Part shown: piece by piece, positions 1 to 9,016 of the stretch | How positions within the stretch are numbered: position 1 is the first letter of the stretch | Layout of the letters: every line of letters starts with the position of its first letter | Source of the DNA: JACCTH01 sp963761985 | GTDB lineage: Bacteria; Actinomycetota; Acidimicrobiia; Spongiisociales; ZC4RG35 | Direction: 5' to 3' | NCBI GenBank assembly: GCA_963761985.1 | Contig: CAVXIT010000013.1 | Coordinates: 248,001 to 312,000 of the forward strand | DNA: 64,000 nt | Made by a program: the position numbers and the translations under genes | The notes under the pieces: model-generated | Told to the model about the DNA's origin: nothing | What the model saw: the letters and a program-made list of their open reading frames with translations, nothing else | Databases searched by the model: none

Positions 1-2
1 GC

Positions 3-146
3 CTTTCGGATCTGGAGATCGAGTCGTTCACTTATCCAGGGACGAGTCCCGGTTTCTTCGAGGAAGGCGACTTATTCGACGCCGAGGCAGCCGGTCTCGC
101 CTGGACGCGTTTGCTTCCATTCCTCAGGTTGGAATCTGATCCCTGA
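3..146 (+). CDS. Dienelactone hydrolase family protein, C-terminal fragment (5' end outside window)
   Basis: The open frame runs from the left edge to TGA at 144-146, leaving 47 residues. The pattern YPGTSPGFF, then FDAEAAGLAWTRLLPFLR, matches the C-terminal end of dienelactone hydrolase family alpha/beta hydrolases, where the catalytic His normally lies in a PG-x-x-H-x-F motif. Here that position reads Pro (PGTSPGFF), so the catalytic His may be replaced. Codon third positions are GC-rich like its neighbours. The 3' end overlaps the end of the convergent gene by 23 bases. The family call rests on a short tail only. Confidence 0.6.
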   Translation, partial: LSDLEIESFTYPGTSPGFFEEGDLFDAEAAGLAWTRLLPFLRLESDP

Positions 147-1806
147 TCTCTTGGGGTAACGGGAACCAACGGAGCTGTTCTGCTTCCGCCTCCAGAATCT
201 CCTCGGCCGATTCGATGCTGGCTCCGGCCGTGGCGAAGAGGCGATGGGCCTCTTCGATGTAGGTGACGTAATCGGCTCGTGAAGCCCGGGTTCTGTCAGC
301 GCGGGCATGTGCCAGGCCGTCTCGGCTGTAGTCGATCTCGTGGAGTGACATCGGTGCCGTCGCCAGCCCTCTACGGTGCCGCCACACGGCAGTCGAGGCC
401 TCGAACCGGTAGTGGGGCAGCAGCCTCCAGCCGTGTTCGGCGACGAGGTGAACGGCCTCGAGGATGAACTGGAATTCCTCCTCGCTTATGAAGTAGTTGA
501 AGTTGACCCGCACCCATCCGGGTTTGATCACCTCGCAACCACGATCGATTTGCGCCTCGATTTTGCTGCTGGTTTCCTCGTTGATCCCGAGGAGTCGGTG
601 GCCGTAGGGTCCGGCACACGAACAGCCCCCGCGCGCCTGGATGCCAAACAGGTCGTTGAGCACGGCGACAACGTAGTTGTGGTGCAGGTAGCGATCGCCA
701 AAGCGGACGACAAACGACACGATGGACAGCCTCTCGGCTTTCGGATTCCCAAGAATGCGGATGTTGGGGTTTTGGCCCCACGAGTCGATCGCCCTGGTGA
801 TGAAGTCTTCCTCCCGCTCGCGGATGAGAGGAACACCAACCGCCTCCTTCAGTTGGAAAACGAGGCCAGCACGAATCGACTCGATGATCGCCGGGGTGCC
901 ACCTTCCTCGCGGTGTTCCGCGTCAGCCGAGTATTTGTGGACACTCGCATTCACGTAGGTGACCGTGCCTCCGCCCGGAACCGACGGGACCCGGTTGGCG
1001 AGCAGCTCCCGGCGCGCAACCAACACGCCAGGTGTGCCAGGTCCACCGATGAACTTGTGCGGAGAGAGAAAGATCGCGTCCTTGTAGTCAAAGCCGTCCG
1101 TGGCCGACCGCATCGCGATTCCAACATAGGGAGCGGCCGCGGCGAAGTCCCAAAAGGAGAGGGCCCCGTACTGGTGAAGGAGTGTTGACACAGCAGATGT
1201 GTCGGTGATGATGCCGGTGACGTTTGATGCCGCCGAAAAGGAACCGATCCGTAAGGGGCGGTCGGCGTAAGCCACGAGCATCTCCTCGAGATGATCGAGG
1301 TCGACGTGACCATCGCTGTCCTCGGCGATCTCGACCACATCAGCAATCGACTCTCGCCACGGAAGCTCGTTGGAGTGGTGCTCGTAAGGTCCCACGAACA
1401 CCACAGGTCTCTCTTGGGGCGGGATGACGTCGGTAAGGCGGTAGCGGTCATCGAGATTGGCGGGAATGCGAAGACCGAGGATGTTGATCATGCGATCGAC
1501 CGCACCAGTCGAACCGGAGCCGGCAAAGATCACCGCGTGCTCCTCGGAGCCGCCGACACACTCGCGGATGAGCCGCCGGGCCTCTTCGCGGAAATGGGTG
1601 GTTTGCAAGCCCGTGCCCGAGGTCTCGGTGTGGGTGTTGGCATAGAGCGGTAACACGGTTTCGCGGATGAAGTCCTCGATAAACCCGAGCGACCGACCCG
1701 AAGCGGTGTAATCGGCGTAGGTGACAAGTCGCACTCCGTAGGGGGTGGTGACGGCGGTGTCGACTCCAATCACCGATTCCCGAATGGTTTCGAGTAACCG
1801 GCTCAT
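124..1806 (-). CDS. Class V aminotransferase-fold PLP enzyme (cysteine desulfurase-like), long form
   Basis: This 560-residue protein belongs to the fold-type I PLP enzymes. It has the Schiff-base lysine motif SPHKFIGGPGTPG, a GSGSTGA phosphate-binding loop near residue 110, and the cysteine-bearing RGGCSCAGPYGH segment seen in SufS/Csd-like proteins. It is about 150 residues longer than ordinary cysteine desulfurases, with a helical C-terminal extension. The ATG at 1806 (MSRLLETIRE) is preferred over the upstream in-frame start because the 17 extra residues look non-coding. No Suf or Isc genes are nearby, so a role in iron-sulfur assembly is not supported. It could be another class V activity such as a lyase or epimerase. 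Confidence 0.82.
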   Translation of the reverse strand: MSRLLETIRESVIGVDTAVTTPYGVRLVTYADYTASGRSLGFIEDFIRETVLPLYANTHTETSGTGLQTTHFREEARRLIRECVGGSEEHAVIFAGSGSTGAVDRMINILGLRIPANLDDRYRLTDVIPPQERPVVFVGPYEHHSNELPWRESIADVVEIAEDSDGHVDLDHLEEMLVAYADRPLRIGSFSAASNVTGIITDTSAVSTLLHQYGALSFWDFAAAAPYVGIAMRSATDGFDYKDAIFLSPHKFIGGPGTPGVLVARRELLANRVPSVPGGGTVTYVNASVHKYSADAEHREEGGTPAIIESIRAGLVFQLKEAVGVPLIREREEDFITRAIDSWGQNPNIRILGNPKAERLSIVSFVVRFGDRYLHHNYVVAVLNDLFGIQARGGCSCAGPYGHRLLGINEETSSKIEAQIDRGCEVIKPGWVRVNFNYFISEEEFQFILEAVHLVAEHGWRLLPHYRFEASTAVWRHRRGLATAPMSLHEIDYSRDGLAHARADRTRASRADYVTYIEEAHRLFATAGASIESAEEILEAEAEQLRWFPLPQEIRDQIPT

Positions 1807-1911
1807 AGCCTTCAGGCTACCGGGCTTTCTCACCCGGGAGGGGGGAGAGCCGCCCAAGGCGGGAGTAGGGCGAAGCGCTTTCTCTGAAACGTTTTAGGCT
1901 CACTGGTTCCC

Positions 1912-3441
1912 ATGACCGATGTCGAAGCCACGCCGACCCCGATGACCCATCGCCAGGTGATGGCGGTGCTGTGGGGTCTCATGCTCGGCATGTTCCTCGC
2001 CGCGCTCGACCAGACCATCGTTGCTACCGCTTTGCCCACGATGGTTGGGGAGCTGGGCGGTCTCGAGCACCTCTCATGGGTGGTGACGGCGTATCTGCTC
2101 GCCTCAACGGTGACATCACCGCTGTACGGGAAGATCTCAGACCTTTACGGACGAAAGATCGTCTTCCAGGCCGCAATCGTCCTTTTCCTGGTCGGCTCGA
2201 TCCTTTGTGGACTGTCGCAGAACATGATCCAACTGATCTTGTTCCGGGGACTGCAAGGCCTCGGGGCTGGAGGGCTGATGGTTATGGCGATAACCATCGT
2301 CGGCGACATCCTGTCGCCGCGCGAGCGCGGCCGCTATCAGGGTTACTTCGGAGCGGTGTTCGGAGTGGCGAGCATCGGGGGCCCGCTTCTCGGCGGCTGG
2401 TTCGTCGACAACGTCGATTGGCGTTGGGTGTTCTACATCAACCTCCCCATCGGGCTAATCGCTCTTTTCGTGACGGCTTCTGCGCTCAACGTGCCCTTCC
2501 ATCGAAGAGAGGCGCGAATTGACTATCTGGGAGCCGCACTCCTGGTCGGAAGCGTTTCGTCCCTGCTGCTGACGATGATCTGGGGTGGTAACGAATACGA
2601 CTGGACCTCACCGTTGATCCTCGGACTTGGTGCCACTGCTCTGGTTCTCGGTTTCATCTTCGTCTGGTGGGAGAACCGCACCCCTGAACCCATCCTCCCT
2701 CTCCGCCTGTTTCGCGACCGCACGTTCACGCTGACCTCGGCGGCAGGGTTCATCGTCGGCGTGGCGATGTTCGGCAGCATTGTTTTCCTTCCGCTTTTCC
2801 TGCAGGTCGTGGTCGGAGCGAGCGCCACCAATTCCGGTTTGCTCTTGGTTCCGATGATGTTCGGAATCATTGGTGCCTCGGTGACAAGTGGCCGCGTAAT
2901 CACGAAGACCGGTCGCTACCGCTGGTTTCCGATCGTCGGCGCCGCAGTAGCAACCATCGGTCTCTTCCTGCTTTCGACAATGGGCATCGGCACGACGCTC
3001 ACAACTGCGTCCATCTATATGTTCCTCGTCGGCGCGGGCATCGGCATGATCTTTCAGGTTCTCGTGCTGGCCGTACAGAACGCGGTTGACTTCCGCGATA
3101 TGGGGGTGGCCACTTCGGCCAGCACTTTCTTCCGCTCGCTGGGAGGGTCAGTCGGGACCGGCCTCCTCGGCGCGATCTTCGTCAGTCAGCTCCGCTCCAA
3201 TCTCGGGCGACTCTTGCCCGAAGGAAACGTGCCGGCCGGCGACCTGACCTCTGGTCCCGCCGCCATCGCCCAACTGCCCGACGCTATTCGGGGCCCGGTG
3301 ATCGAGGCGTTCGCAGGTGCGGTGGGCTCCGTCTTCCTGATCTCCGTGCCGATCATGGCCGTGGCTTTGGTTCTCGCGTTCCTGCTTCCCGAGATTCCCC
3401 TGCGCGAGACGGCCAGCGTCGGAGCCGCCTCCGAGATCTGA
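1912..3441 (+). CDS. MFS transporter, DHA2 (EmrB/QacA-type) drug:proton antiporter
   Basis: A 509-residue integral membrane protein with about 14 hydrophobic segments, as in the DHA2 family. The first helix carries the motif LDQTIVATALPTM, followed by the loop motif GKISDLYGRK between helices 2 and 3 and the antiporter-type sequence around RWVFYINLPIG. Such proteins export lipophilic drugs, dyes or metabolites against protons. The ATG at 1912 follows a 105-base spacer from the divergent PLP-enzyme gene. Its stop codon abuts the GTG of the downstream nucleoside hydrolase with no gap, so the two are probably cotranscribed. The substrate cannot be read from sequence. Confidence 0.9.
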   Translation: MTDVEATPTPMTHRQVMAVLWGLMLGMFLAALDQTIVATALPTMVGELGGLEHLSWVVTAYLLASTVTSPLYGKISDLYGRKIVFQAAIVLFLVGSILCGLSQNMIQLILFRGLQGLGAGGLMVMAITIVGDILSPRERGRYQGYFGAVFGVASIGGPLLGGWFVDNVDWRWVFYINLPIGLIALFVTASALNVPFHRREARIDYLGAALLVGSVSSLLLTMIWGGNEYDWTSPLILGLGATALVLGFIFVWWENRTPEPILPLRLFRDRTFTLTSAAGFIVGVAMFGSIVFLPLFLQVVVGASATNSGLLLVPMMFGIIGASVTSGRVITKTGRYRWFPIVGAAVATIGLFLLSTMGIGTTLTTASIYMFLVGAGIGMIFQVLVLAVQNAVDFRDMGVATSASTFFRSLGGSVGTGLLGAIFVSQLRSNLGRLLPEGNVPAGDLTSGPAAIAQLPDAIRGPVIEAFAGAVGSVFLISVPIMAVALVLAFLLPEIPLRETASVGAASEI

Positions 3442-4389
3442 GTGCCAACCAAGCTGATCCTCGACGTCGATACGGGCACAGACGACGCCGTCGCCCTCAT
3501 GGTCGCCGCTCTCTCACCCGACCTCGAGCTCGTGGGTGCAACGACCGTGAACGGCAACACCACGATCGACTTCACGACGGAGAACACCCTGCGCGTGGTC
3601 GACTGGATCGGGAGGCCGGAGATCCCGGTCTATCGGGGCCTGGATCGGCCCATCGCCCGGTCCCAGGTCGAGCGCGGCATGGCAGGGCGGATCCACGGGG
3701 ATCTGCTCGACCTTCCGGCCGCCTCGCACGGTGCCACGCTCCAGCCGGGGCATGCAGTCGACTGGCTGATCGAGACGTACCTGGCGTCGGACGGCGACAT
3801 CGTCCTTTGCCCGGTCGGGCCCTTGACCAACATCGCGATGGCGATCCAGAAGGAGCGGCGCATCCTCGACGCGATCCCGGAGATCGTGATCATGGGCGGC
3901 GCACACCACCACGGGAACCTGACGCCCTCGGCCGAGTTCAACGTCTGGCTCGACCCGGAGGCTGCCCGGGTCGTGGTCGATTGCGGCCGGCCCATCCGGA
4001 TGGTCCCGCTCGACGCCACCCATCGGGCGCTCGTTTCCACTGACGACGCCCAGCGACTTCGCTCCCTCGGGACGCCGGCCGGCGAGGCGGCTGCGCGGTT
4101 CGTCCTGCAGCGGATCGATGGCTACGACGCCACGCAGCCGATGCCCCACCGGCCTGGAGCGGCCCCGGTCCACGATGCACTCGCAGTCTGCGCGATCATC
4201 GACCCGACGATCCTGACGACCGCGTTCATCCCGGTCGAGGTTGAGGTTCACGCCGAGCTGTCCGCCGGGCGGACGGTATGCGACTTCCGATCGCGCACGA
4301 GCAAGCCCGCGAACGTCCATTTCGCGACCGACGCCGACGAGCCGAAGTTCGTCCGGATGCTCCTGGACATCCTGGGCCGAACTGCCTGA
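3442..4389 (+). CDS. Inosine-uridine preferring nucleoside hydrolase family protein
   Basis: The 315-residue protein opens with the calcium-binding Asp cluster DVDTGTDDAVAL (residues 8-19), diagnostic of the IU-nucleoside hydrolase fold. It also has the AEFNVWLDPEAA segment and a late PVHDALAV motif that supplies another metal/ribose ligand. These enzymes cleave N-ribosidic bonds to free base and ribose, normally in the cytoplasm. The GTG start directly follows the transporter stop. With the BMP-type nucleoside ABC transporter at 15.6-20.4 kb and the base deaminase at 59.7 kb it fits a nucleoside salvage role. Pyrimidine versus purine preference is not predictable here. Confidence 0.9.
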   Translation: MPTKLILDVDTGTDDAVALMVAALSPDLELVGATTVNGNTTIDFTTENTLRVVDWIGRPEIPVYRGLDRPIARSQVERGMAGRIHGDLLDLPAASHGATLQPGHAVDWLIETYLASDGDIVLCPVGPLTNIAMAIQKERRILDAIPEIVIMGGAHHHGNLTPSAEFNVWLDPEAARVVVDCGRPIRMVPLDATHRALVSTDDAQRLRSLGTPAGEAAARFVLQRIDGYDATQPMPHRPGAAPVHDALAVCAIIDPTILTTAFIPVEVEVHAELSAGRTVCDFRSRTSKPANVHFATDADEPKFVRMLLDILGRTA

Positions 4390-4392
4390 CCC

Positions 4393-5769
4393 CTACTTCT
4401 CGCCGACGACTCCCCATTGATACGCCTGGCAGATCAGCTTGCCCAGGTCGTCGTCTAGCTCCTCGAGGCGATTCACGCGGATATCGTGAATGTATTCGTG
4501 TGGGCCGACCTGGAACACCTTGCGAAAGCGAGGGTGCTCGTGCGCCATCGCCATCGAAAGCATGAAGGAGACGCCACGATTGCTCAGGGTGTAGACCGTG
4601 AGGAACCTGCCCCTCAAGAGAAAGGCACTCCGGGTCTTGCCTGCGGCGAATTCGAACGGTCCGCAGCGCTCCGCCAAAGCAACGAGACCGTCCCAAAACT
4701 TCCGACCGCTCTCGTGCTCGGTTAGGAACTGCTCGATCGTGTAACTGGCCCCGAACTCGGGAGCTCCGGCCGTCTCGACATCATGGCGCTTCTTTGAGGG
4801 CTGCACCCGCGTCGGCTCACCTGCCACCTTGGGATATTGCGGTGGCCAGGGAGCGTCGCCCAGGCCGTGTTCCTCCTGATCCCGGGTCACCCACTCCAAA
4901 AGCGTTTCGATGCGACCGGCTGATTCATCGATGCCGTCGGTGAGGTCGCCGACCGCGCGGTAGCGCTCGGCGAATCCGTCCAGGGGGAACCGCTCGATGG
5001 TGATGTCGGCAATTTCATCCCATTGAAAAGGAGTGGACACAAAACCGGTTGGTCTGACGCCATACGCAGAAGACACGGTCTTGTCGCGTGCGTTCTGGTT
5101 GTAGTCGATGAAGACTCCGGTTCGTTCCTCCTTCCACCAGCTCGTTGTCACCAGCCCGGGCAGCCGCCGCTCGAGCTCACGGGCGGCAGCGAGGACCGAG
5201 CGTCGGGTTTGGAAGAAGTCCCACTCCGGTTCGATCCGAACGTAGACATGAATGCCACGACTTCCTGAAGTTTTGGGCCAGGAGACCAGTCCGGCATCGG
5301 AGAGCACTTGCTTGAGGCCGACGGCCGCCTCCTTGACATTGGCGAAGTCGAATCCCGGCGTCGGGTCGAGGTCGAAGCGAAGCTCGTCGGGGTGGTCGGT
5401 GTCCTCGGCTCGGGCCGGCCAGGGGTGCAGGTCGAGGCATCCCCTCTGGATGAGTCGAATCACGTCAACTTCGGTGCGCGGAACATTCATCAAGCCCGGC
5501 CGCTGCGACGGGAACTTGACCTCGACGGTTTCGAACTGCGAGTTCGGCTCGGCCCGCTTGTGATAGATCGGGTCGACCTCCACGCTTTCCATGTAGCGCT
5601 TGAGCATCGTCGGACGTCCGAAGACGCCGCGCAGGGCGCCTTGGGCAACCTGCACAAAGTGGTTGACGACATCGAGCTTGGTCCAGCCCTGGCGGGGAAA
5701 GAGTCGCTTGTCGGGGCTGCTGATGCGGACCGGCTCTCCGGCCACTTCGACAGTCGTCTCGCTCGCCAT
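4393..5769 (-). CDS. LigD-type polymerase/primase domain protein fused to a DUF5655 domain
   Basis: Residues 1-300 match the archaeo-eukaryotic primase-like polymerase domain of bacterial NHEJ ligase LigD: catalytic Asp pair in RFDLDPTPG (D133, D135), SGSRGIHVYV with H174, the third Asp in FIDYNQN (D222), and SAYGVRP. The C-terminal part, about 341-458, resembles DUF5655 (YTIEQFLTEH, then KTRSAFLLRGRF, then RVNRLEELDDDL). No ligase or phosphoesterase domain is present. In NHEJ this domain adds ribonucleotides at broken ends. ATG at 5769 was chosen over the adjacent GTG at 5772. Two ATP-dependent ligases lie at 6.5 and 11.7 kb; no Ku gene is in the window. Confidence 0.88.
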   Translation of the reverse strand: MASETTVEVAGEPVRISSPDKRLFPRQGWTKLDVVNHFVQVAQGALRGVFGRPTMLKRYMESVEVDPIYHKRAEPNSQFETVEVKFPSQRPGLMNVPRTEVDVIRLIQRGCLDLHPWPARAEDTDHPDELRFDLDPTPGFDFANVKEAAVGLKQVLSDAGLVSWPKTSGSRGIHVYVRIEPEWDFFQTRRSVLAAARELERRLPGLVTTSWWKEERTGVFIDYNQNARDKTVSSAYGVRPTGFVSTPFQWDEIADITIERFPLDGFAERYRAVGDLTDGIDESAGRIETLLEWVTRDQEEHGLGDAPWPPQYPKVAGEPTRVQPSKKRHDVETAGAPEFGASYTIEQFLTEHESGRKFWDGLVALAERCGPFEFAAGKTRSAFLLRGRFLTVYTLSNRGVSFMLSMAMAHEHPRFRKVFQVGPHEYIHDIRVNRLEELDDDLGKLICQAYQWGVVGEK

Positions 5770-5791
5770 CACCGCAACCTATCAGGGGACG

Positions 5792-5827
5792 TCTCCCGCC
5801 AGCGAGCGCAGCGAGCGTTGGGGGGAG
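5792..5827 (+). repeat. 36-bp G-rich palindromic repeat, copy 1
   Basis: The element runs from TCTCCCGCC through two GCGAGCG units to TTGGGGGGAG. A second copy at 10941-10976 matches it at 33 of 36 positions. The ends can pair as a 9-bp stem with one mismatch (CTCCCRCCA with TGGGGGGAG). This copy lies in the spacer between the divergent polymerase-DUF5655 and site-2 protease genes. The remaining G-rich sequence to 5865 shows no ORF. Confidence 0.7.
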
Positions 5828-5872
5828 CACCCGAACGAAGTGAGGGGGTAGGGGGCTTAGGCTCGGGGTGGT

Positions 5873-6553
5873 ATGGGCTTTCGCTTGTTTGGCTTCCCGA
5901 TCCGGATCAGTCCCACGTTCCTGATCCTGGGACTCTTCTTGTTCGACGCTCGTCTGGGTTGGCAAGGGATCGTGGCGTGGGTGGGCGCCGCCTTCAGCTC
6001 GGTGATCATCCATGAGCTCGGGCATGCCTTTGCCGTGCGTGGATATGGCGGCCGGGTCGAGCACATCACATTGCATGGCCTCGGCGGCGCCACTGCGTGG
6101 AGCGATCCTGAGAAGCGGATCGACTGGGGTCGTCGGATCGGCATCGCAGCTGCCGGCGCCGGTCTCGGGTTCGTTGTTGCGGGGGCTCTCTACGGGTTGG
6201 TTAAGGCAGGCGTATTCGGCCGGGCAGCCGACCTGGTAATCGAGACTCCATTCCGGGTCTTCCTCGGCACGGCCGCCAACGAAGGGCTCTGGCTGATCTT
6301 CTTCCTCGGTGCCTTCATCTGGGTCACCATCGCCTGGGGGTTGATCAACTGGCTCCCGATCGGAGGCCTGGACGGATGGCACATCCTTTCGGAGCTGCTC
6401 GAGAAGTGGCTGCCAGGCCGGGGAAGGCAGGTCGCCGCGGTTATCGGTTTGATCGTTGCGTTGATCGCGGCTTTCTTCCTGTTCCGGTTGGGGATGACCT
6501 TCGGGGCCATCATCCTGGTGCTGTTTGCGTTGCAGGCCCTCGGCGGACGCTAG
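5873..6553 (+). CDS. Site-2 protease family (M50) membrane metalloprotease
   Basis: A 226-residue polytopic membrane protein with the zinc-binding HELGH motif inside a hydrophobic segment (H47, E48, H51). The second M50 motif, NWLPIGGLDG, supplies the third zinc ligand Asp. This matches the compact rhomboid-sized SpoIVFB/Rip-like peptidases without PDZ or CBS domains, which cleave substrates within the membrane. ATG at 5873 is the first start after the G-rich spacer. The 3' end overlaps the end of the convergent ligase gene by 4 bases. The substrate is unknown; no anti-sigma factor gene is adjacent. Confidence 0.9.
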   Translation: MGFRLFGFPIRISPTFLILGLFLFDARLGWQGIVAWVGAAFSSVIIHELGHAFAVRGYGGRVEHITLHGLGGATAWSDPEKRIDWGRRIGIAAAGAGLGFVVAGALYGLVKAGVFGRAADLVIETPFRVFLGTAANEGLWLIFFLGAFIWVTIAWGLINWLPIGGLDGWHILSELLEKWLPGRGRQVAAVIGLIVALIAAFFLFRLGMTFGAIILVLFALQALGGR

Positions 6554-7569
6554 ACCACGACGTCGGAAAAGCCGACCCCGCTCGGTCTTTCGAGCTGGTC
6601 CAGCGTGCAGGAGCGAGCATCCTTGTCGGGACGCCAGCGGTGAAAGCGGGTGGCGTGACGAAAGCGTCCCTCTTCGAGCTGGTCGTAGCTGATTTCAGCT
6701 ACCACCGCGTTCTCTATCGGGATCCAGGAAAGATCCTTGTCACCAGTCCAGCGGCTGATGCCCCCGGGAACTCGCACCCCTTCACCGAATGATGCGTCAG
6801 ATCGCAGTTCCTGGAATCGGGCGAAGATCTCTTCTCTTTGTCCGTCGGGAAAGCCCGAACAGTGTCCGATGAAATGGAGCTGTCCCTGGTCGTTATAGAG
6901 ACCGAGAAGAAGCGATCCGATCTTGCCGCCATCTTTGTGCTCGCGATAACCACCAACCACGCAGTCCGCTGTTCGGCGATGCTTGATCTTGATCATGGCT
7001 CGCTTGCCGTGCACGTACTGGAGGGCGAGATCTTTGGCGATGATGCCGTCGCAGCCGGCTGACTCGAAGTCATCGAACCAACGCTTTCCTTCTTCCTCGT
7101 CATCGGTCGAAGGAGTGAGATTCCAGGGGTGGCCAAGGCCCGGAATCAGCTTCTGCAGCTCACGGCGCCGTTCGGCAAAAGGCTGTTGGCGCAGATCCTT
7201 TCCCTTGAACCCCAAGAGGTCGAACGCGACGAGTTGAGCGGGAAACTCCGCCGACAGACGTTTGATCCTCGACTCGGCCGGATGGATCCGCTGCTGGAGG
7301 GAATCGAAATCGGTCACGTCATCGACGACAACGACAACCTCGCCATCGACGACCGTCCCCTTCGGCAACCTGCTGATCGGCTCTCTTAATTCGGGGAAGT
7401 AGCGGAGGAGATCCTTTTGGTTACGCGAGTCGAGTCGGATCTCGGCTCCATTCCAGGAGACCGCTCTGAATCCATCCCACTTCGGTTCGTAGGCGAAAGA
7501 GCCCTTCGGCCACGACTCAAGGACCTTGGCTTCCATGGTTTCGATCGGAGGGGGAAAGGGCCAGGTCAC
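6550..7569 (-). CDS. ATP-dependent DNA ligase, LigC/LigD-ligase type
   Basis: A 339-residue ligase with the adenylation motif EPKWDGFRA; K30 is the expected AMP-accepting lysine. It continues with DGEVVVVVDD (motif III region), EGKRWF, GIIAKDLALQY (motif IV) and MIKIKHRRTADC (motif V), then an OB-fold-like C-terminus. It lacks extra N-terminal domains, as in mycobacterial LigC. The frame is open upstream to 7653, but that would overlap the divergent BrkB gene. GTG at 7569 gives the usual short leader before the conserved PIETMEAK; GTG at 7578 is an alternative. It probably seals nicks or ends in repair together with the neighbouring polymerase-domain protein. Confidence 0.9.
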   Translation of the reverse strand: MTWPFPPPIETMEAKVLESWPKGSFAYEPKWDGFRAVSWNGAEIRLDSRNQKDLLRYFPELREPISRLPKGTVVDGEVVVVVDDVTDFDSLQQRIHPAESRIKRLSAEFPAQLVAFDLLGFKGKDLRQQPFAERRRELQKLIPGLGHPWNLTPSTDDEEEGKRWFDDFESAGCDGIIAKDLALQYVHGKRAMIKIKHRRTADCVVGGYREHKDGGKIGSLLLGLYNDQGQLHFIGHCSGFPDGQREEIFARFQELRSDASFGEGVRVPGGISRWTGDKDLSWIPIENAVVAEISYDQLEEGRFRHATRFHRWRPDKDARSCTLDQLERPSGVGFSDVVV

Positions 7570-7600
7570 TCCCGGCACCGTAATGGTGTACAAATAGCTG

Positions 7601-8395
7601 GTGGACCTCCTAAAGGCTGGATGGGCGCGATTCTCCGAGCGAAGAGGCACCACCCTTGCGGCCGCAATTGGCTACCGAGCGATCTTTGCCTTGGCCCCTT
7701 TGCTGGTGGTCGTCGTCTCTGGCGCCGGCACGCTCTTTGGCGAGGATGCCTCCCAGGGTTTGCTGACCGGGCACCTTGTTCCGCTCCTTGGCGCCGATCT
7801 CGGCGAGGCAATTCAGGAACTGATTGCCACCGCCCAGGGTCAAGGGGGTGTAGGCGTCCTCGGGTTCCTTTTGCTCCTTTGGGCGGGGAGCGGGCTTTTC
7901 AACGAACTCCAAGGCGCGATGGCGTCGATCTACGGTTTGGTTCGACCAGAAGGAATCAAGAAGGCAGTGCGGCAGCGGCTGATCACCGTTGTGGCTGTCC
8001 TCGTCCTAGCCCTTGGCTTTGCGGTGCTCGTCGCGATGGCCGCGTGGATACCGATCAGCGGGTCGGCAGTAGCTTCGGTGGGGACGGCGGCCTTCCTGCT
8101 GGCTGCGGTCGTGATCGGGTTTCGCTACTTGAGCTTTCACCGGCCCGGGTGGAGATGGACCACGATCGTGGCGCTGTGCACAGTGTTCGCCATGGGCGTC
8201 GTCGCTATAGCAGTTGGTCTCTTTGTCACTCGGCGCGAAGGAGCCACGGCCGCCGGCCTCGCTGGTTCCGCGACCGCGGTTCTCCTCCTGGTGTATGCAC
8301 TCGCGGCTGTCTTCCTTCTTGGTGCTGCAATGTTGCGCGAGGTGGAACTCCGCGGAGGTCCGCGCCCGAGCCGCCGAACAGCCAGCGCTCTCTAG
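7601..8395 (+). CDS. YihY/BrkB family integral membrane protein
   Basis: The 264-residue protein has about six transmembrane segments and the family pattern: an N-terminal amphipathic WARFSERRGTTLAAAIGYRAIFALAPLLV, a conserved GLFNELQGAMASIYG loop, and a terminal hydrophobic pair ending at MLREVE. YihY/BrkB proteins are widespread inner-membrane proteins of unsettled function; early claims of RNase BN or serum-resistance roles do not define this member. The GTG start at 7601 lies 31 bases from the divergent ligase start. The next gene begins 11 bases after the stop, so the two may share a transcript. Confidence 0.88.
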   Translation: MDLLKAGWARFSERRGTTLAAAIGYRAIFALAPLLVVVVSGAGTLFGEDASQGLLTGHLVPLLGADLGEAIQELIATAQGQGGVGVLGFLLLLWAGSGLFNELQGAMASIYGLVRPEGIKKAVRQRLITVVAVLVLALGFAVLVAMAAWIPISGSAVASVGTAAFLLAAVVIGFRYLSFHRPGWRWTTIVALCTVFAMGVVAIAVGLFVTRREGATAAGLAGSATAVLLLVYALAAVFLLGAAMLREVELRGGPRPSRRTASAL

Positions 8396-8406
8396 GCTGG
8401 ATCGCG

Positions 8407-8982
8407 ATGGCCATAGACATTGCCGGCTTCGTTGCCGACCTCAAGAACCACGCGATCGAGCATGGTTTTCACGTCCACGACGAGCGGCATTTTATGGAGA
8501 CCTACTCGTTGCGGCAGAGCTGGGAAGTCGATGTCCATCCCGAGGATGCCTGCGGAGGCCCGCTCGACCTGCACCTCAGTCTCGATGTCGATCCCCGAGT
8601 GGTTCTCTCACTGCAGGATCGGCTCGACGAGATGGACGATGAATGGGAGGAGCCGGAGGATCTCTATCGGCTCGACCTCTATTTCAACTGGCAGCTGCCG
8701 AGCCTCAAGGCGCGTCCCGACCTGCTCGTGGTGAGCACGGACCTTGCCGGTCTCGGTGGGGTTGAGCTGCCCATCACCGTTTCCGCCAACGAGTCGATTG
8801 AATCACTCGCTTTGCTCACCGATCCTTCGATACGAACTTTGCAGGTTGTGGGGAAATGCCAGGTTTCTCTCGTGGACGTGCTGATGGCTCGTGAGCAGCT
8901 TTGTGAGGAGCTTGATCGGGCCAAGGCGGTGTCCGGGTACCTGGTCGAACGAGTGACGGGCTGGCTGGAGAGCTCGACTTAG
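8407..8982 (+). CDS. Hypothetical acidic soluble protein
   Basis: I do not recognise this 191-residue protein. It is strongly acidic (for example the DEMDDEWEEPED stretch near residue 80) and has no signal peptide or membrane segment. Alternating beta-like segments in the middle precede a C-terminal helical region (MAREQLCEELDRAKAVSGYL). The frame is open far upstream, but that part lies antisense or out of frame within the BrkB gene. ATG at 8407, just after the BrkB stop, is the sensible start. Codon use matches its neighbours. Position suggests cotranscription with the BrkB gene. Confidence 0.7.
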   Translation: MAIDIAGFVADLKNHAIEHGFHVHDERHFMETYSLRQSWEVDVHPEDACGGPLDLHLSLDVDPRVVLSLQDRLDEMDDEWEEPEDLYRLDLYFNWQLPSLKARPDLLVVSTDLAGLGGVELPITVSANESIESLALLTDPSIRTLQVVGKCQVSLVDVLMAREQLCEELDRAKAVSGYLVERVTGWLESST

Positions 8983-9016
8983 CCAAGCACGACCCTTTCT
9001 AGATAGGGTCTGTCGC

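Noticed and set aside
5465..6382. 305-residue minus-strand ORF spanning the polymerase gene start and the site-2 protease gene
   Set aside because: It is antisense to the HELGH protease and frame-shifted from the polymerase; its residues are Pro/Arg-rich without any family pattern.
7417..8406. N-terminal extension of about 330 residues of the 8407 gene frame
   Set aside because: It overlaps the ligase and BrkB genes in another frame and is Arg/Ser-rich noise; the real start is ATG 8407.
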